A stretch of 64,000 nt of DNA from Campylorhamphus procurvoides (taxonomy: Eukaryota; Chordata; Aves; Passeriformes; Dendrocolaptidae), in contig WBMV01005969.1 in NCBI GenBank assembly GCA_013396655.1, positions 219,534-283,533 of the forward strand, given 5' to 3'. Below the pieces are notes generated by a model. That model saw only the letters and a list, made by a program, of their open reading frames with translations, ran no database searches and was not told the origin of the DNA. Shown piece after piece: positions 38,201 to 45,870 of the stretch; positions within the stretch are counted from its first letter, which is position 1, and each line of letters starts with the position of its first letter. Both the position numbers and the translations under genes were made by a program.

Positions 38201-41200
38201 TTTTATGGAAGAATTGCTACAGTTTTATGGGATAACAACTAAGCAGCTGCTGAGGTAAAAAAAAAAATCCTATTTCCCATTTATGTATCAGAATTATAAT
38301 GTGCTGTTTGTTGGGGGGGGGAGGAACTGCAGCAAGTACAAGTAGCAAATTCAGCTATTCCAGTAAATTCCTACTCATTCAAAATAAATCCTTCTCATAA
38401 TGTGACATATCCATGGAAGACAACTGTAAAAAAGTGCATCTGAATGCATGAATGCAAAACCGAGTTGAGAGTTTGTTTTTGTCATTTTCTGAAACCTCCT
38501 TTACTGTTTACAAATTTTAACATGAAAATAATATATCTTTCTTTCCAATGGCTGTTCAGTTGATTGAACTGTTGATTTTTCCAGGAATGATGTAGTTAAC
38601 TAACATCAATATTAATATAAAGATATAATTATATATATGCACTAGTGCAAATATCAAATCTTACTATAAAATAATCAATCACCTATCTTAAACCTCCAAC
38701 AGTGCAGACCAGTAAGAACAGACCCACTGTATGGATGCAGCAAGAAGTTAAAATTAGAAATATGTAAAGCAACATCAAGCAGACCCTTTCACACAGGTAA
38801 AGTGAGTGCAAGTAGGTTTAAGATAATCTGAAGCTGCGAGGATCTAATTTACAAAAAAAAAAAAAAAGTCTGTGAATTTTGTCAGTGAGCTCCTGTATAA
38901 ACTATGGGGAGAAAAAAGGAAAGATCATTAAATTAAGATGGATTTCCCTGCACTGAGTAGATATCAAAACTATTTGGCTAACAGAGTGAATTCCTGACGT
39001 GCTTGGGATGTACAGGTGGGATTGCTAAATACAGAGTTTGCATACATACAGTATGGCTATATGCGGTTTTGAGATTGTTTGACAGAAGTCAGAAATCAGA
39101 AGTTGCTTCAGGAGATGCAAACTCAGGTGCAGGCTGAGGATGCTCCGAATGGCCAAAAGGCCCTTTAGTGCTCTCAGCAGCACTTCTTGCCAGTGTAGAG
39201 AACAATAGAAACACCTCACAATGAGTACCAAAGCTCAGCTTTCATGCATCAACAACCCCAGTTAAGGTTCCTTCAGAGACTGAATGCAGAGCACCTGCTT
39301 CCTCCTGCGGTGAGCTCCCATGCACACTGGGCTGAGCTGAGCACACCGCCGGCAGGGGGTGCGTCTATTTGCGGGCTACTTAGGAAGCCCCAGCAAAGTG
39401 TCTCAAATGAATTATTCATGCTGAGCTGGGTGGGGTGGGCCTGTGGTGACTAAAATGAGAGGCGGGTTGGCCCACTTCGCTTTGCTGCCCAGCTGTGGGG
39501 CAGCGGGGAGGGCAGAGGTGGGTGCAGCCCTCCACCTCGGGATGGTACCTGACACGAGGAAGGACTCCCTCCAGCGCGGCAGGGACAGCGACCGGACCCC
39601 GTTGGAGAAGCTCCCGCGGTAACCAGAGTGGCCAGCGACTTTCTGGACAAGGATCTTCCCGCCTGTGTTGTCAATTATACCACTGCAAGGAGACAACATG
39701 ATGTCTGAAGGCAGAAATTCCACGAAAACCTTAGAAAGTGTTCTACAATGCAAGAGCTATGAAGTGTTTTCTTTCACCTTTGAACCAGGGGCTGTAGGGG
39801 GGCTGTTATGCTACTACTAACTCTGCTGCTAGAAATACTTGTTCTTCTTCCATACAGAAAAGACCAGTTTCTTATAAAGTGCTGTCAGGATCTGTTTGCT
39901 CTTTCCACTGGTCTGCTGGTCCTGTGTTTAAGCTTGACCTCATTGCACACAAGAAAAAGCTACTGCCTTCGTTAAAATTCCTGCAAGCTTGATTAAATGA
40001 CTGAAGATACAGGGAGAGGTACTCAGAGGAGTTTTCAGGCCAACCACGTGACAGAATGTGTTCTCTTTGAATCTGTGTGTGTTATCTGCAAAAAACTAAG
40101 CCTGGTTCTGACCTCAGCCTGGAGTAGACTGGGCACAATATTGCTGGAAGCTGTAGAAAACCTGGTAGGCTTCAAGTGCGTGCACATCAAATGGTGTTTG
40201 ACACATGATGCAGCACATCTCAAGATAAACAGGAAACCTCCAGTTTATGCACCCTGCTCTGGCATCACTAGGACAGCAGGTAAACCTGGAAGCAACTGTG
40301 ACTAGAGGTGTGGTAGGGCTGGCAGTAATGATTGTGCGAGAGAATAATGGGTGGAAAACAATCTTGAAGAATGTGTTAGAGCTGTGACTTTCTCTGATGA
40401 GTGCAAGAAGCTGAAGTTAAAATAAATGTTTGGAAAAGAAATTCACCGTCTGTGGAAATGCAACATATAAGCTAACAAAGACAAACTCAGCTGGCAAATG
40501 AGAAAAACTGAAATCCTCACTGCAGCAATATTGACAGCCAACATTTGAACTACAGGGAAATTGCAGTTCCTACAAGTAGTTTGTAACTTCCCTTTGGGAC
40601 TAGTTCCGCATGCAGAGAGAATTTCCATTTTGCACCAGTATTTGAAGGAACAATTTGACGTTTGACAGCCTGGCAGTCATCTATCTCCCCAGGGAGGGGC
40701 TGAGCAGGAAGAGCTGCAGCCAGGAGGTGGCAGCCCTATGCACACAGGCACCCCAGCCTGAGAACTGCACCATGCAGAGGCAAGGTGTAAAGTCCTGAAG
40801 CTTTAACTATGAAAGTTTACTCGAGATCCGAGCTATTTCACAGAACTGGAAGCATGGCAATAGCTCAAATAACTTCAAATGAAGTCAAGTTGTCAATCAG
40901 GCTTTACAAGTTCTTGCTGTATTTTCAGCTGAATACATCCTGCCTCTGCATCCTGCCTCCAAATACAATGTTTTGATTGTGCCGTTATTCTTCATTAAAA
41001 TTTAATGCACATTTTTGCATAGATAATAAAACTCAGCAAAATTCACATTTATACATTTTTTTGTGCAGTGCCCTCTTATGTGTCAGGAAAGTGCATTACT
41101 CAGCCTTTGATGCCAAGGACAGTTAAATTCAAATCTGGAGAACTAAACCAATCCCAGAAGTATGAGAGTTATATGTATTCATCACTGGTGATATGCCTAT

Positions 41201-44200
41201 TTTTTTTCTGAAATTTTATGAGTAGCAACAGCTCTGTCCCTACCTGCCACTTGAATAATTGCTATGCATGAATGAGAAATCTGCAGATCTCAAGATGCTT
41301 CTCCAAAGGTTGAGAAACTTCTTCAAATATAACTGATTTCAACAGGAATACAGGATTGACAGCACTTTATAAGAATGGATTCATTGCATCATAAATGATC
41401 TTTCTCTCAGGTTTTGTACTAGAACAGCAGCCTGAAATCAAACCTAGAAGGCCATGGGAGTTGTAAAGGGTTTGAAAAGTTGAAAGTTCCCTACACTGAA
41501 ATGATGGGTTTGTCTGAGGGCCTTGCTCATTTCAACCCGCTTACCTGTGAATTGCAGCATTGCAGACACTGGAAAAGGAAGCATAAATATCTGTGCCATA
41601 AACACGGTATTTTACATCTTGACATCCAGGAGGGCATTTTGCAATGAACTCTGGATTGATTATCTTCCCCGCCTTGATGTCGCAATCAATCTGGGGCACA
41701 TCTGTGAGTGTAAAATCTTGGTAAAGTCAGATTGAATGCTTTCATAGCTGAGTGATCTTGTCATGAAACAATGAGTAACTGCCTGGCAGGACTGCCCTCC
41801 TCTTATGCTTTTGTATCAATGGTTTTGGGATATAAGGCTTCTATGTGTTCTGCATCTACAGCATAAACCATAATAACCCCTATACCAAGGGATGTAGCAG
41901 TAACTAGGGATGGAATAAAGAAGCCTGCGGTTATTTCTGACCTTCAATGTTTGCTTCTCTGAAGGAAATATCTGTTATGACGCTTTGCTGGAGAGAGAAA
42001 GAGAAGTGTAGTCATCCAGGCTGTGGTTAACATGTGGGAAGGAGGGGGTAGGGATGCTTCCCAAGCCTCCTGCTGTGCTCATGTAGCTCTGTGCCATCTA
42101 TAACATCAGGCTGCAGTCACAGCCCATTATCTTGCCCTTAATTTTTAAAACTATTTGCTGGGTGCAATTTATGTTGAACAAGGGGTTTAAGTGTGAGTTT
42201 ACAAGCTCGCAACAGGCTTGTTTGTCAGCTACATGAGCAAAATAATCTGTGGACAGGAATGCTCCTGCAGCAGTATAGCTGAAAGCTATACATCCTAGCA
42301 TGTAGATATGCACCACTTGTCTCACGCTAATCAGCTACATATGCTCTGTGTTACAGCTGGTTTGTTTCACATATTTATTTCTCTCTCTCTCTGGGAAAAA
42401 CACCCTAGTGCTTACTTGGATCCTTGTGTGGTACCTAATGGCTTATGAAGATAGGTTTTAGCAGTGAAGTACAAAATTATTCCTTTACACCTGTTAAGTA
42501 GCATACATTTTACTTAGTGATTTGTTTTGTAATAAGAGAATCTGTTAGCTAACCTATATTCCCATTGACTCCAGACAATAGTAAAGAGTTACCAGAATAT
42601 AACCTCACTTTGCACTTATTTTATGTATCAGATGTGCATGCTATAAAGCAGCCAAGAGTTCTACTGGGACCACTTACATAGCTTAGGCTTTTTTGTCTTC
42701 TTTGTGGGTTCCTTAGCTGTGTATGTACATGTAAGAAACACACCTAGAACAAAGAAAATGTAGTATCAGGAAAAAGCAGGACTATCAACGTGAGTCATCA
42801 CAAGCTCCAGTGCATGAGATTTCTTGAATTTGAATCAACAGGTTGAAAACCAGAAATAGGAATACTCTCAGCAACAGGTAGGTTTCTACTTAGTTAACTT
42901 TGCAGTCAGGATGACATCTACTGGGGGTAAGTTTTTTGAAGGGGATGAAAGAACTCCTCACATCACATAGTCATCTGTGGAACTCATTATCTAAAGATGC
43001 CTTTGAGTGCATCTGGTCCAGAAAACCACAAAAGGTCCCAGTATTTCCACAAGCAGTGGGAGCTCTTTGTGATTGGTGTGATAGAGACGTAGTGAAACCA
43101 CATACACTGTGCATAAAGCAACTGGGAAGTTAGGAAGACAAAGATTCTTCCTAATAACCCATCGGGGAGGTTATCCTGTAATTGTGTGTTGTGGCATTTC
43201 ACTCAGTGGCGGTAGCAGGTAGGGAATACTGGGAAGCAATACAGACCACAGGAGGTTCTAGTGTGGCATGTCCCAGTATCCTTTCCCAGCAAGGGCACTC
43301 ATTTTCTTCAGTAAGCAGAATTATGATTTGAAAAGTGTAATAGTAAAAGAGGCATATGCTATTATGTTAAAACATACATAACTATGTATGTATGTAGCTT
43401 ACCCTGTTATGTTTACATGCTAAGTGATGACACACAAAACCTCTTCATTCTCTGTACTTATTTTATAAGCACTCTATTATGGATAATTAATAACTTCATT
43501 GCAAATATCTTGACTTTTCTATTCACCTTTCCCTTCTCTGAGCTTTCAGAGGGAATTGAAACTCTCTATGATGTTGGCTGATCCTCTTATCATTTGTTAA
43601 GTTAATCTTACTAGAATATGCAACAGAAGTAATTTCTTTCATTTATGCTTTTCTCCCCCTAGACTGATTGCAGAGAATTTGTAGAATTAATCTCTCCTAG
43701 AACATGCCTAAAAGAAAAAGCAGTCTCATGGTGTCTGAAGTGACAGTGGAGAGATGTAGTAATTGGACCTTTTGTTACTGGTGCAGTTGTATAACCAAGG
43801 TAAAATTGTAGTTAGGTGAGAAAAGGAATGAACTAGTGGAAAACACAGTGCAAAGTCTCAACTACTTGGAATGTTAGAGAATAATATAATGTGGAGAAAA
43901 TAATTTGGTAATTTATGTAGAACTACATAGATTGCTATGAATTTGATCTAAGAACTACTGTCTTGACAGACTTGAGGATAACAGCTAGAGGTAATATTGC
44001 CTGGGAATATCACAACCAGAGTATTCATGTAAGATGAATTGCAAATTCTGAAGTCTCTACTTGTTCCCAAAGAGTGAGAGTCTGTCTGACTGCTGGGGAA
44101 AGAAAATAAGACACATTTATAACCTGGTACCATCTTGTTCATGGAAAGAGAAAGAACAGAGAGAATTGTTAAAGGCTGCCCCTATGCAAGAAGCAGCTAA

Positions 44201-44594
44201 TTTTTCTTTAGAGGGAATCTCCACATTACAGACATTTTTCAGGCCCAGTTGTGCCATCTGATACGGACTGCATGCAGCTGGTTGTGTACTTAGAGATCTC
44301 TGCAAGTAATTAATTTTTTTTTATTTTTCTTTTTCCTTTTGCCAAAGTCAAGAAGTCTGGGTAGTCCATTTCTGAAAAGCTGTGCCAAGGCTTACACCTA
44401 CCACTGAGAGCTACAGCAGCCATGGAGTCCAAAGGGAAGAGAGTAAGTCAGCAGCCACTGCTCAGCCAGGACAGGAGAGTGCAAACCCAGAAACTCCTAA
44501 TTGAAACACATCAACTGTACTTACCAAGGAAGGTTGCAATGACTGTGGCCTTCATGGTGAGTAAAGCAAAACCTGGATGTGTCGCTGAGGAGCA
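8116..44594 (-). CDS. VIT: Vitrin (VIT) gene: LCCL and two vWA domain secreted matrix protein, 16 coding exons
   Basis: Vitrin is a secreted extracellular-matrix protein of the cochlin/vitrin family. Its vWA domains are thought to bind matrix ligands such as collagens and glycosaminoglycans. The coding sequence runs from ATG 44555-44553 to TGA 8118-8116. The joined exons give 2121 nt (706 residues), near the roughly 680 residues I recall for mammalian vitrin. Order by residue: signal peptide 1-20; basic Lys-rich stretch 21-32; LCCL about 33-130 with four cysteines; Thr/Pro/Ser linker 130-317; vWA1 about 317-476 with MIDAS DGSWS; vWA2 about 520-700 with MIDAS DGSSS, GGTSTG and ITDG; C-terminus FNSQPRN. 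The residue match in vWA2 and the C-terminus separates vitrin from its paralogue cochlin (COCH), which lacks the long linker. Every junction keeps frame and all introns are GT-AG except intron 5 (GC-AG). The start has A at -3 and is followed by a good signal peptide. Confidence 0.96.
8295..8869 (-). other. VIT: VIT intron 15
   Basis: GT-AG intron of 575 bp in phase 1 inside the vWA2 domain. Nothing else seen in it. Confidence 0.93.
8870..9383 (-). CDS. VIT: VIT coding exon 15: inter-vWA segment and most of vWA2
   Basis: 514 nt, the largest exon. Acceptor TTGACTTGCAG, donor AATG|GTAAGC. It starts [20 protein letters not shown], runs through the cysteine-bearing connector [12 protein letters not shown], and then the second v[30 protein letters not shown] and [12 protein letters not shown]. 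All three MIDAS elements (DxSxS, Thr, Asp) are present, unlike vWA1. Its residues follow vitrin rather than cochlin ([20 protein letters not shown]). Confidence 0.97.
9384..11400 (-). other. VIT: VIT intron 14
   Basis: GT-AG intron of about 2.0 kb in phase 0, separating the vWA1 and vWA2 units. It holds a short CAAA run near 9968-9983 and no recognisable element. Confidence 0.93.
11401..11627 (-). CDS. VIT: VIT coding exon 14: end of vWA1
   Basis: 227 nt, acceptor TTTTATTGCAG and donor AAG|GTACTT. It encodes [20 protein letters not shown], then [20 protein letters not shown], and [15 protein letters not shown] up to [15 protein letters not shown] holds the third MIDAS-position Asp. The exon ends in phase 0, at the boundary between the two vWA units. 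Confidence 0.96.
11628..12121 (-). other. VIT: VIT intron 13
   Basis: GT-AG intron of 494 bp within vWA1, with a G run near 11769-11776. Nothing else seen. Confidence 0.92.
12122..12225 (-). CDS. VIT: VIT coding exon 13: middle of vWA1
   Basis: 104 nt, acceptor TCTTCTTTTAG and donor GTTG|GTAGGT. It encodes [18 protein letters not shown], then [19 protein letters not shown] sits where integrin-type vWA domains carry the second MIDAS loop Thr. Vitrin vWA1 has Leu-Ser here, as I recall for the mammalian protein too, so metal binding by vWA1 may be non-classical. Confidence 0.94.
12421..12568 (-). CDS. VIT: VIT coding exon 12: start of vWA1 with MIDAS loop
   Basis: 148 nt after acceptor CTCTCCTCAG; donor GG|GTAAGA. 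It encodes [20 protein letters not shown], then continues to [14 protein letters not shown] is the first metal-ion-dependent adhesion-site loop (DxSxS) of vWA1. The fourth position is Trp, where human vitrin has Thr as I recall. The rest is strongly conserved. Confidence 0.96.
12569..15057 (-). other. VIT: VIT intron 11
   Basis: GT-AG intron of about 2.5 kb in phase 1 between the linker and vWA1. No transposon, RNA or further exon was recognised. Confidence 0.9.
15058..15120 (-). CDS. VIT: VIT coding exon 11: last linker exon
   Basis: 63 nt, phase 1-1, acceptor TTTTTCTAG and donor CAGA|GTAAGT. It encodes [20 protein letters not shown], aligning with the Pro-Lys-Glu-Glu and LEPVS part of mammalian vitrin just before vWA1. 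The final A joins AA of exon 12 to make Lys before the first cysteine of vWA1. Confidence 0.88.
15121..19632 (-). other. VIT: VIT intron 10
   Basis: GT-AG intron of about 4.5 kb in phase 1. No recognisable repeat. Mammalian vitrin has extra linker residues at this point, so a further small phase 1-1 exon could be hidden here; I could not identify one. Confidence 0.85.
19633..19680 (-). CDS. VIT: VIT coding exon 10: 48 nt linker exon
   Basis: Phase 1-1 exon encoding [15 protein letters not shown]. The MxxDLW part matches EMDLW in mammalian vitrin. The donor is ACAG|GTAAAT. The acceptor GTGTGAAAG is purine-rich next to the AG but has a long pyrimidine tract (TTTTTCTTCTCTTTT) about 12 nt upstream. 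The mammalian protein has more residues between this motif and the next exon, so this lineage has a shorter linker here or an exon I have missed. Confidence 0.78.
20147..20320 (+). repeat. Unclassified repeat pair, copy A
   Basis: Direct-orientation relative of 22728-22900. Shared blocks in order are CCTTTGTTTTTG followed by CTGCTG, then CCCTTGCA, TAGGACAAGA, AGAAGATTTAG and AAGACCTGATAGG. The second half (20217-20307) aligns almost without gaps at roughly four bases in five. I do not recognise the family. Confidence 0.75.
22728..22900 (+). repeat. Unclassified repeat pair, copy B
   Basis: Second copy of the segment at 20147-20320, about 2.6 kb away in the same orientation. The best-conserved part is 22810-22897. 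The middle part (22760-22808) is longer than in copy A. It is either an old local duplication or two insertions of an unrecognised interspersed repeat. Confidence 0.75.
24033..24071 (-). CDS. VIT: VIT coding exon 9: 39 nt linker exon
   Basis: Small phase 1-1 exon after acceptor CTATCTAG and before donor ACAG|GTATGT. It encodes [12 protein letters not shown], which corresponds loosely to PQSVGHRSQ in the mammalian linker. Two AG dinucleotides further into the exon give incompatible phases, so the first acceptor was chosen. Confidence 0.76.
26689..27116 (+). mobile_element. Solo LTR of an endogenous retrovirus, with 6 bp target-site duplication
   Basis: 428 bp element starting TGTAGGAGAACA and ending CACGCGGCA, flanked on both sides by GTTGGG (26683-26688 and 27117-27122). 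Inside are three CCAAT boxes in the ATTGG orientation (26820, 26852, 26877), C-rich Sp1-like boxes, TATATAA at 27021-27027 and AATAAA at 27044-27049. This is the usual U3/R arrangement of a retroviral LTR. No internal region, gag, pol or env sequence is present, so it is a recombination product. A 6 bp duplication is usual for class II (alpha/beta-like) elements. It lies antisense to VIT. Confidence 0.88.
27021..27027 (+). promoter_or_regulatory. LTR TATA box with upstream CCAAT boxes
   Basis: TATATAA lies about 140 to 200 bp downstream of three ATTGG motifs and a C-rich region, all within the solo LTR. It points along the plus strand, so any transcript would run antisense to VIT. The AATAAA only 17 bp downstream lies at the U3/R junction, as in many LTRs. 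Activity is unknown. Confidence 0.6.
27127..27195 (+). repeat. T/G-rich low-complexity tract
   Basis: Runs of TTTG and T beside the right target-site copy of the solo LTR. Simple sequence with no coding content. Confidence 0.8.
28428..28478 (-). CDS. VIT: VIT coding exon 8: Ser/Ala linker cassette
   Basis: 51 nt, phase 1-1, acceptor TATTTTTAG and donor TCAA|GTAAGT. It encodes [16 protein letters not shown], comparable to the Ser/Ala/Thr section of the mammalian vitrin linker. Good splice signals and phase agreement with exons 7 and 9 support it. The sequence is too short and too low in complexity to prove by homology alone. Confidence 0.8.
28479..29134 (-). other. VIT: VIT intron 7
   Basis: GT-AG intron of 656 bp in phase 1, A+T-rich, nothing recognised. 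Confidence 0.85.
29135..29335 (-). CDS. VIT: VIT coding exon 7: Thr/Pro-rich mucin-like linker
   Basis: 201 nt, phase 1-1. The acceptor CCTACAG is above 29335 and the donor ATGG|GTCAGT below 29135. It starts [13 protein letters not shown], aligning with mammalian KAYQRPPIP, then runs into a dense Thr/Pro tract made mainly of ACA, ACC and CCA codons, and ends [10 protein letters not shown]. Dense Thr/Pro in a secreted protein suggests O-glycosylation. A nearer GT (AGG|GTCAGA) is out of phase with exon 8. Antisense frames across this exon are open and give Cys/Gly/Arg-rich shadow ORFs. Confidence 0.88.
29336..31117 (-). other. VIT: VIT intron 6
   Basis: GT-AG intron of about 1.8 kb in phase 1. 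It contains one member (30475-30509) of a short direct repeat whose partner lies in intron 5. Nothing else seen. Confidence 0.85.
30475..30509 (+). repeat. Short direct repeat around exon 6, copy 1
   Basis: CTGCTCCATGAAGCTGTG followed by T/C, then TAAAAGAA and AAGACA. It matches 31856-31886 with one substitution and a 4 nt insertion. The match is too long to be chance in this window. Source unknown. Confidence 0.6.
31118..31198 (-). CDS. VIT: VIT coding exon 6: charged linker cassette
   Basis: 81 nt, phase 1-1, acceptor TTGCTTCAG and donor CAAG|GTAAGG. It encodes a Lys/Glu/Ser/Thr-rich stretch starting [10 protein letters not shown] and ending SEKASEQ. I do not recall an equivalent in the main human vitrin isoform, so it may be a lineage-specific or alternatively used cassette. 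The splice sites are strong, the phase fits both neighbours and there is no internal stop. Confidence 0.78.
31856..31886 (+). repeat. Short direct repeat around exon 6, copy 2
   Basis: Partner of 30475-30509 in the same orientation, about 1.4 kb away across VIT exon 6. Confidence 0.6.
32885..33821 (+). mobile_element. CR1 LINE, 5'-truncated copy with ORF2 remnant
   Basis: About 940 bp of chicken-repeat-1 type LINE in plus orientation. It opens in the reverse-transcriptase part of ORF2, includes the FADDTKL active-site motif near 32945-32965, and runs through the 3' UTR to a terminal ATTCTATG-like tail. CR1 elements lack a poly(A) tail and are usually 5'-truncated, as here. The copy is inactive. 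Confidence 0.93.
32940..33401 (+). pseudogene. CR1 ORF2 reverse-transcriptase remnant
   Basis: Reads [12 protein letters not shown] and on to KLEG, then an in-frame TGA at 33030-33032 where CR1 has Trp. After this it stays open to 33401 ([37 protein letters not shown]). This is the C-terminal end of the non-LTR reverse transcriptase that drives CR1 retrotransposition. The endonuclease and most of the polymerase domain are absent. Confidence 0.88.
34110..34500 (+). mobile_element. Second CR1 LINE 3' fragment, older and internally deleted
   Basis: CR1-like phrases in order: a GAAACTGGTGAAAGGTCTAG region, CTCTACAACTACTTGAAAGG, GTCAAGCATTGGTACAGGCT and GGCAGTGCTGGGTTAATG. It is more diverged than the copy just upstream and lacks the segment between GGAGG and CTTAGGTTGC seen in fuller copies. 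The terminal octamers are not recognisable. Confidence 0.85.
35345..35422 (-). CDS. VIT: VIT coding exon 5: post-LCCL linker, GC splice donor
   Basis: 78 nt, phase 1-1, after acceptor TTTTGTAG. It encodes [20 protein letters not shown] followed by TAVKS, which closely matches the segment after LCCL in mammalian vitrin. The donor reads TCAG|GCAAGT, so intron 5 begins with GC rather than GT. The only nearby GT (35340-35339) would leave two extra bases and break frame with exon 6, so the GC donor is required by phase. Confidence 0.9.
35610..35830 (-). mobile_element. Old CR1-like fragment, minus orientation
   Basis: Begins ATCATAGAA followed by AGAGTTGGAAAG, the reverse complement of a CR1 3' end. 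It then resembles the inverted CR1 UTR (stretches like TCATTCCTCTGCTC, ACATCTGTATAACTTC and CCTAGATGGCCTTTTCCCATGC). It is strongly diverged, so the boundaries are approximate. Confidence 0.5.
37939..37965. repeat. 27 bp near-perfect palindrome
   Basis: Arms ATATGATATAACA (37939-37951) and TGTTATATCATAT (37953-37965) are exact reverse complements around a single T. The sequence is A+T-rich and lies in intron 4. No function is evident. Confidence 0.9.
39549..39682 (-). CDS. VIT: VIT coding exon 4: second half of LCCL domain
   Basis: 134 nt, starting after CCTTGCAG and ending TCAG|GTACC. It encodes [17 protein letters not shown], then [20 protein letters not shown], the conserved end of the vitrin/cochlin LCCL domain. 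Together with exon 3 it is 291 nt, a multiple of three, so the LCCL domain is a two-exon phase 1-1 module. The exon is noticeably G+C-rich relative to its introns. The +4/+5 donor bases (CC) are weaker than at other exons. Confidence 0.95.
39683..41544 (-). other. VIT: VIT intron 3
   Basis: GT-AG intron of about 1.86 kb in phase 2, splitting the LCCL domain. No repeat was recognised. An A+T-rich block near 40970-41080 resembles conserved non-coding DNA but cannot be verified here. Confidence 0.92.
41545..41701 (-). CDS. VIT: VIT coding exon 3: first half of LCCL domain
   Basis: 157 nt, entering in phase 1 and leaving in phase 2, between acceptor CTCACAG and donor AG|GTAAGC. The translation carries the LCCL signature: Cys in QIDCD, KCPPGC and [10 protein letters not shown], with VYGTDIYAS before the last. 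All four cysteines that form the two LCCL disulphides are present. In family terms the LCCL domain is an autonomously folding, often ligand-binding module, also found in cochlin. Confidence 0.96.
41702..42677 (-). other. VIT: VIT intron 2
   Basis: GT-AG intron of 976 bp in phase 1. It holds a short CT run at 42380-42392 and nothing else. Confidence 0.9.
42678..42743 (-). CDS. VIT: VIT coding exon 2: signal peptide core and basic N-terminus
   Basis: 66 nt, phase 1-1. The acceptor TTTGTTCTAG lies just above 42743 and the donor T|GTAAGT just below 42678. It encodes VFLTCTYTA, which completes the hydrophobic signal peptide, then [12 protein letters not shown], a Lys-rich stretch like that before the mammalian vitrin LCCL domain. 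A second in-frame acceptor (CACAG, exon start 42716) would drop VFLTCTYT and destroy the signal peptide, so the upstream acceptor was chosen. Confidence 0.88.
42744..44524 (-). other. VIT: VIT intron 1 (coding numbering)
   Basis: GT-AG intron of about 1.78 kb in phase 1 within the signal peptide. It contains an ancient LINE-like fragment at 42940-43290. Otherwise nothing was recognised. Confidence 0.88.
42940..43290 (+). mobile_element. Possible ancient CR1/L3-type LINE fragment
   Basis: CTGTGGAACTCATTATCTAAAGATG and neighbouring TCACATCACATAG resemble the conserved 3' part of old amniote CR1/L3 elements. Further on, GGGAATACTGGGAAGCAATA and CAGACCACAGGAGG resemble their TACTGGGCTAGATGGACC end. 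It is heavily decayed and the call rests on pattern memory. Confidence 0.35.
44525..44594 (-). CDS. VIT: VIT exon with start codon (coding 44525-44555)
   Basis: The coding part begins at ATG 44555-44553 (context ACCATGA, A at -3) and reads [10 protein letters not shown] plus one base before the donor G|GTAAGT. It supplies the n-region and the start of the hydrophobic core of the signal peptide. Upstream, a strong pyrimidine-rich acceptor (TTTTCAG) ends at 44595, so the exon has 39 nt of 5' UTR (44556-44594) and is not the first exon. Those 39 nt are open in frame without an ATG, so an alternative start in an earlier exon cannot be excluded. Confidence 0.88.
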
Positions 44595-45116
44595 CTGAAA
44601 AGGAAAAGAAGAATACATCAGGCTGTGTGTTCAGAGGTATCACAGGTGACACTGGAATGGTGAGGGAAGGGGGATTGTGGGCTCTTTTTCAGCCTTTCAT
44701 AGTTCTCACATGCTGCATCCTCTTCTAGCACTGAAGAACAGCTGATATCCCGAGAGGAGCTGGTGTTTGGGATGTGGCACTCGCATGGACTGTTTTTTTA
44801 CTTGTGTCCAAGATTTGCCTTTTGCCTCAGGAAACCAAGATTTCATTCACATGCTTATTTCTGAAGGCAATATCAGGAGAGAGTACGATGGACGTGGACA
44901 TGCTCTGACAGCTATTCAGGTCTGTTCACTACTCAGAATTCTAAGACCCAATCACAGAATTTTATTCTCTGCACTTCGAACCACACCATGGAATCTCATA
45001 TAGGTAAGGGGAACATAAATAAGTCTGTTCACTCCTAAAGAATTTTGCATAAAGTATTTTGCAATTGTTTCATCTTTTGGGATCCAAATTACTGGTTTCT
45101 TTCCTTTTCTGAGGAT

Positions 45117-45134
45117 GTGTATGTGTGTGTGTGT
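45117..45134 (+). repeat. GT microsatellite
   Basis: Short run of GT with an AT interruption. Confidence 0.85.
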
Positions 45135-45845
45135 ACGTGAGCACCTGAGATTAAGAGGACTCTGTCAGAACATCTGGAAAACATTTTTTTCTGCATCTGA
45201 CCCCTACCATCCTGCTGGCCAGGCTACAAGAATGCAAACTTATCAGAGAGAAATCCTCTTAGCTCCTCCAGAGCATCACTTGCTGCTTTTGCTGCTATTT
45301 GGTGGTTGAGGGAATCCTGTGTTGGGCACTCATAATTAACCACAGTCATTGAAGTCCTACATAATGCTTGACAAATATCAGAGTAAAAAGCCTGAAAGGG
45401 AGAAAATATTTGTGTATTGTACAGGAAAAGCCTTGAGAATCAACATAAACTTGTTCTTCAAAGAAATTTATTACATGCTTACAAATGGAAATATTTGTAC
45501 TAAAAAACTAGCCTGCTGTCAAGAAAGAAAATATGTGGAATGTTAAAGCTGCAAATGATCAGGAAAAGCAAGATATCTGCCTCCTGGAAAACAGGCACTG
45601 GCAGATTTCACATACCAATCCACGTACTCAGAATCAGGGCTTTGGTTGCCCCAGAAAGAAATTTAGACTAACAAGGCGGGGAGAGGAGAGAAAGAGGAAA
45701 AAAAATCCTCAATCCGTCTTCATATAAAATGTTTCCACATTTTTTACATTAATTGCTCTTCTTTTTTGTGCAAAGCACATGCTCCTAAGAGAGGATGACT
45801 AAAATAGTCTGCTAGACTAAACCAAGTTCAGCCAGTTCTAGGTCT

Positions 45846-45870
45846 ATATAATTTATATATATATGTGTAT
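45846..45870 (+). repeat. AT-rich microsatellite
   Basis: Alternating TA with a GTGTA end, a short simple sequence. Confidence 0.7.

Larger units (their letters stand above)
35423..39548 (-). other. VIT: VIT intron 4
   Basis: GT-AG intron of about 4.1 kb in phase 1. It contains an inverted CR1-like fragment (35610-35830), a 27 bp palindrome (37939-37965), a G run near 38313 and A runs near 38260 and 38852. Otherwise nothing was recognised. Confidence 0.85.
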
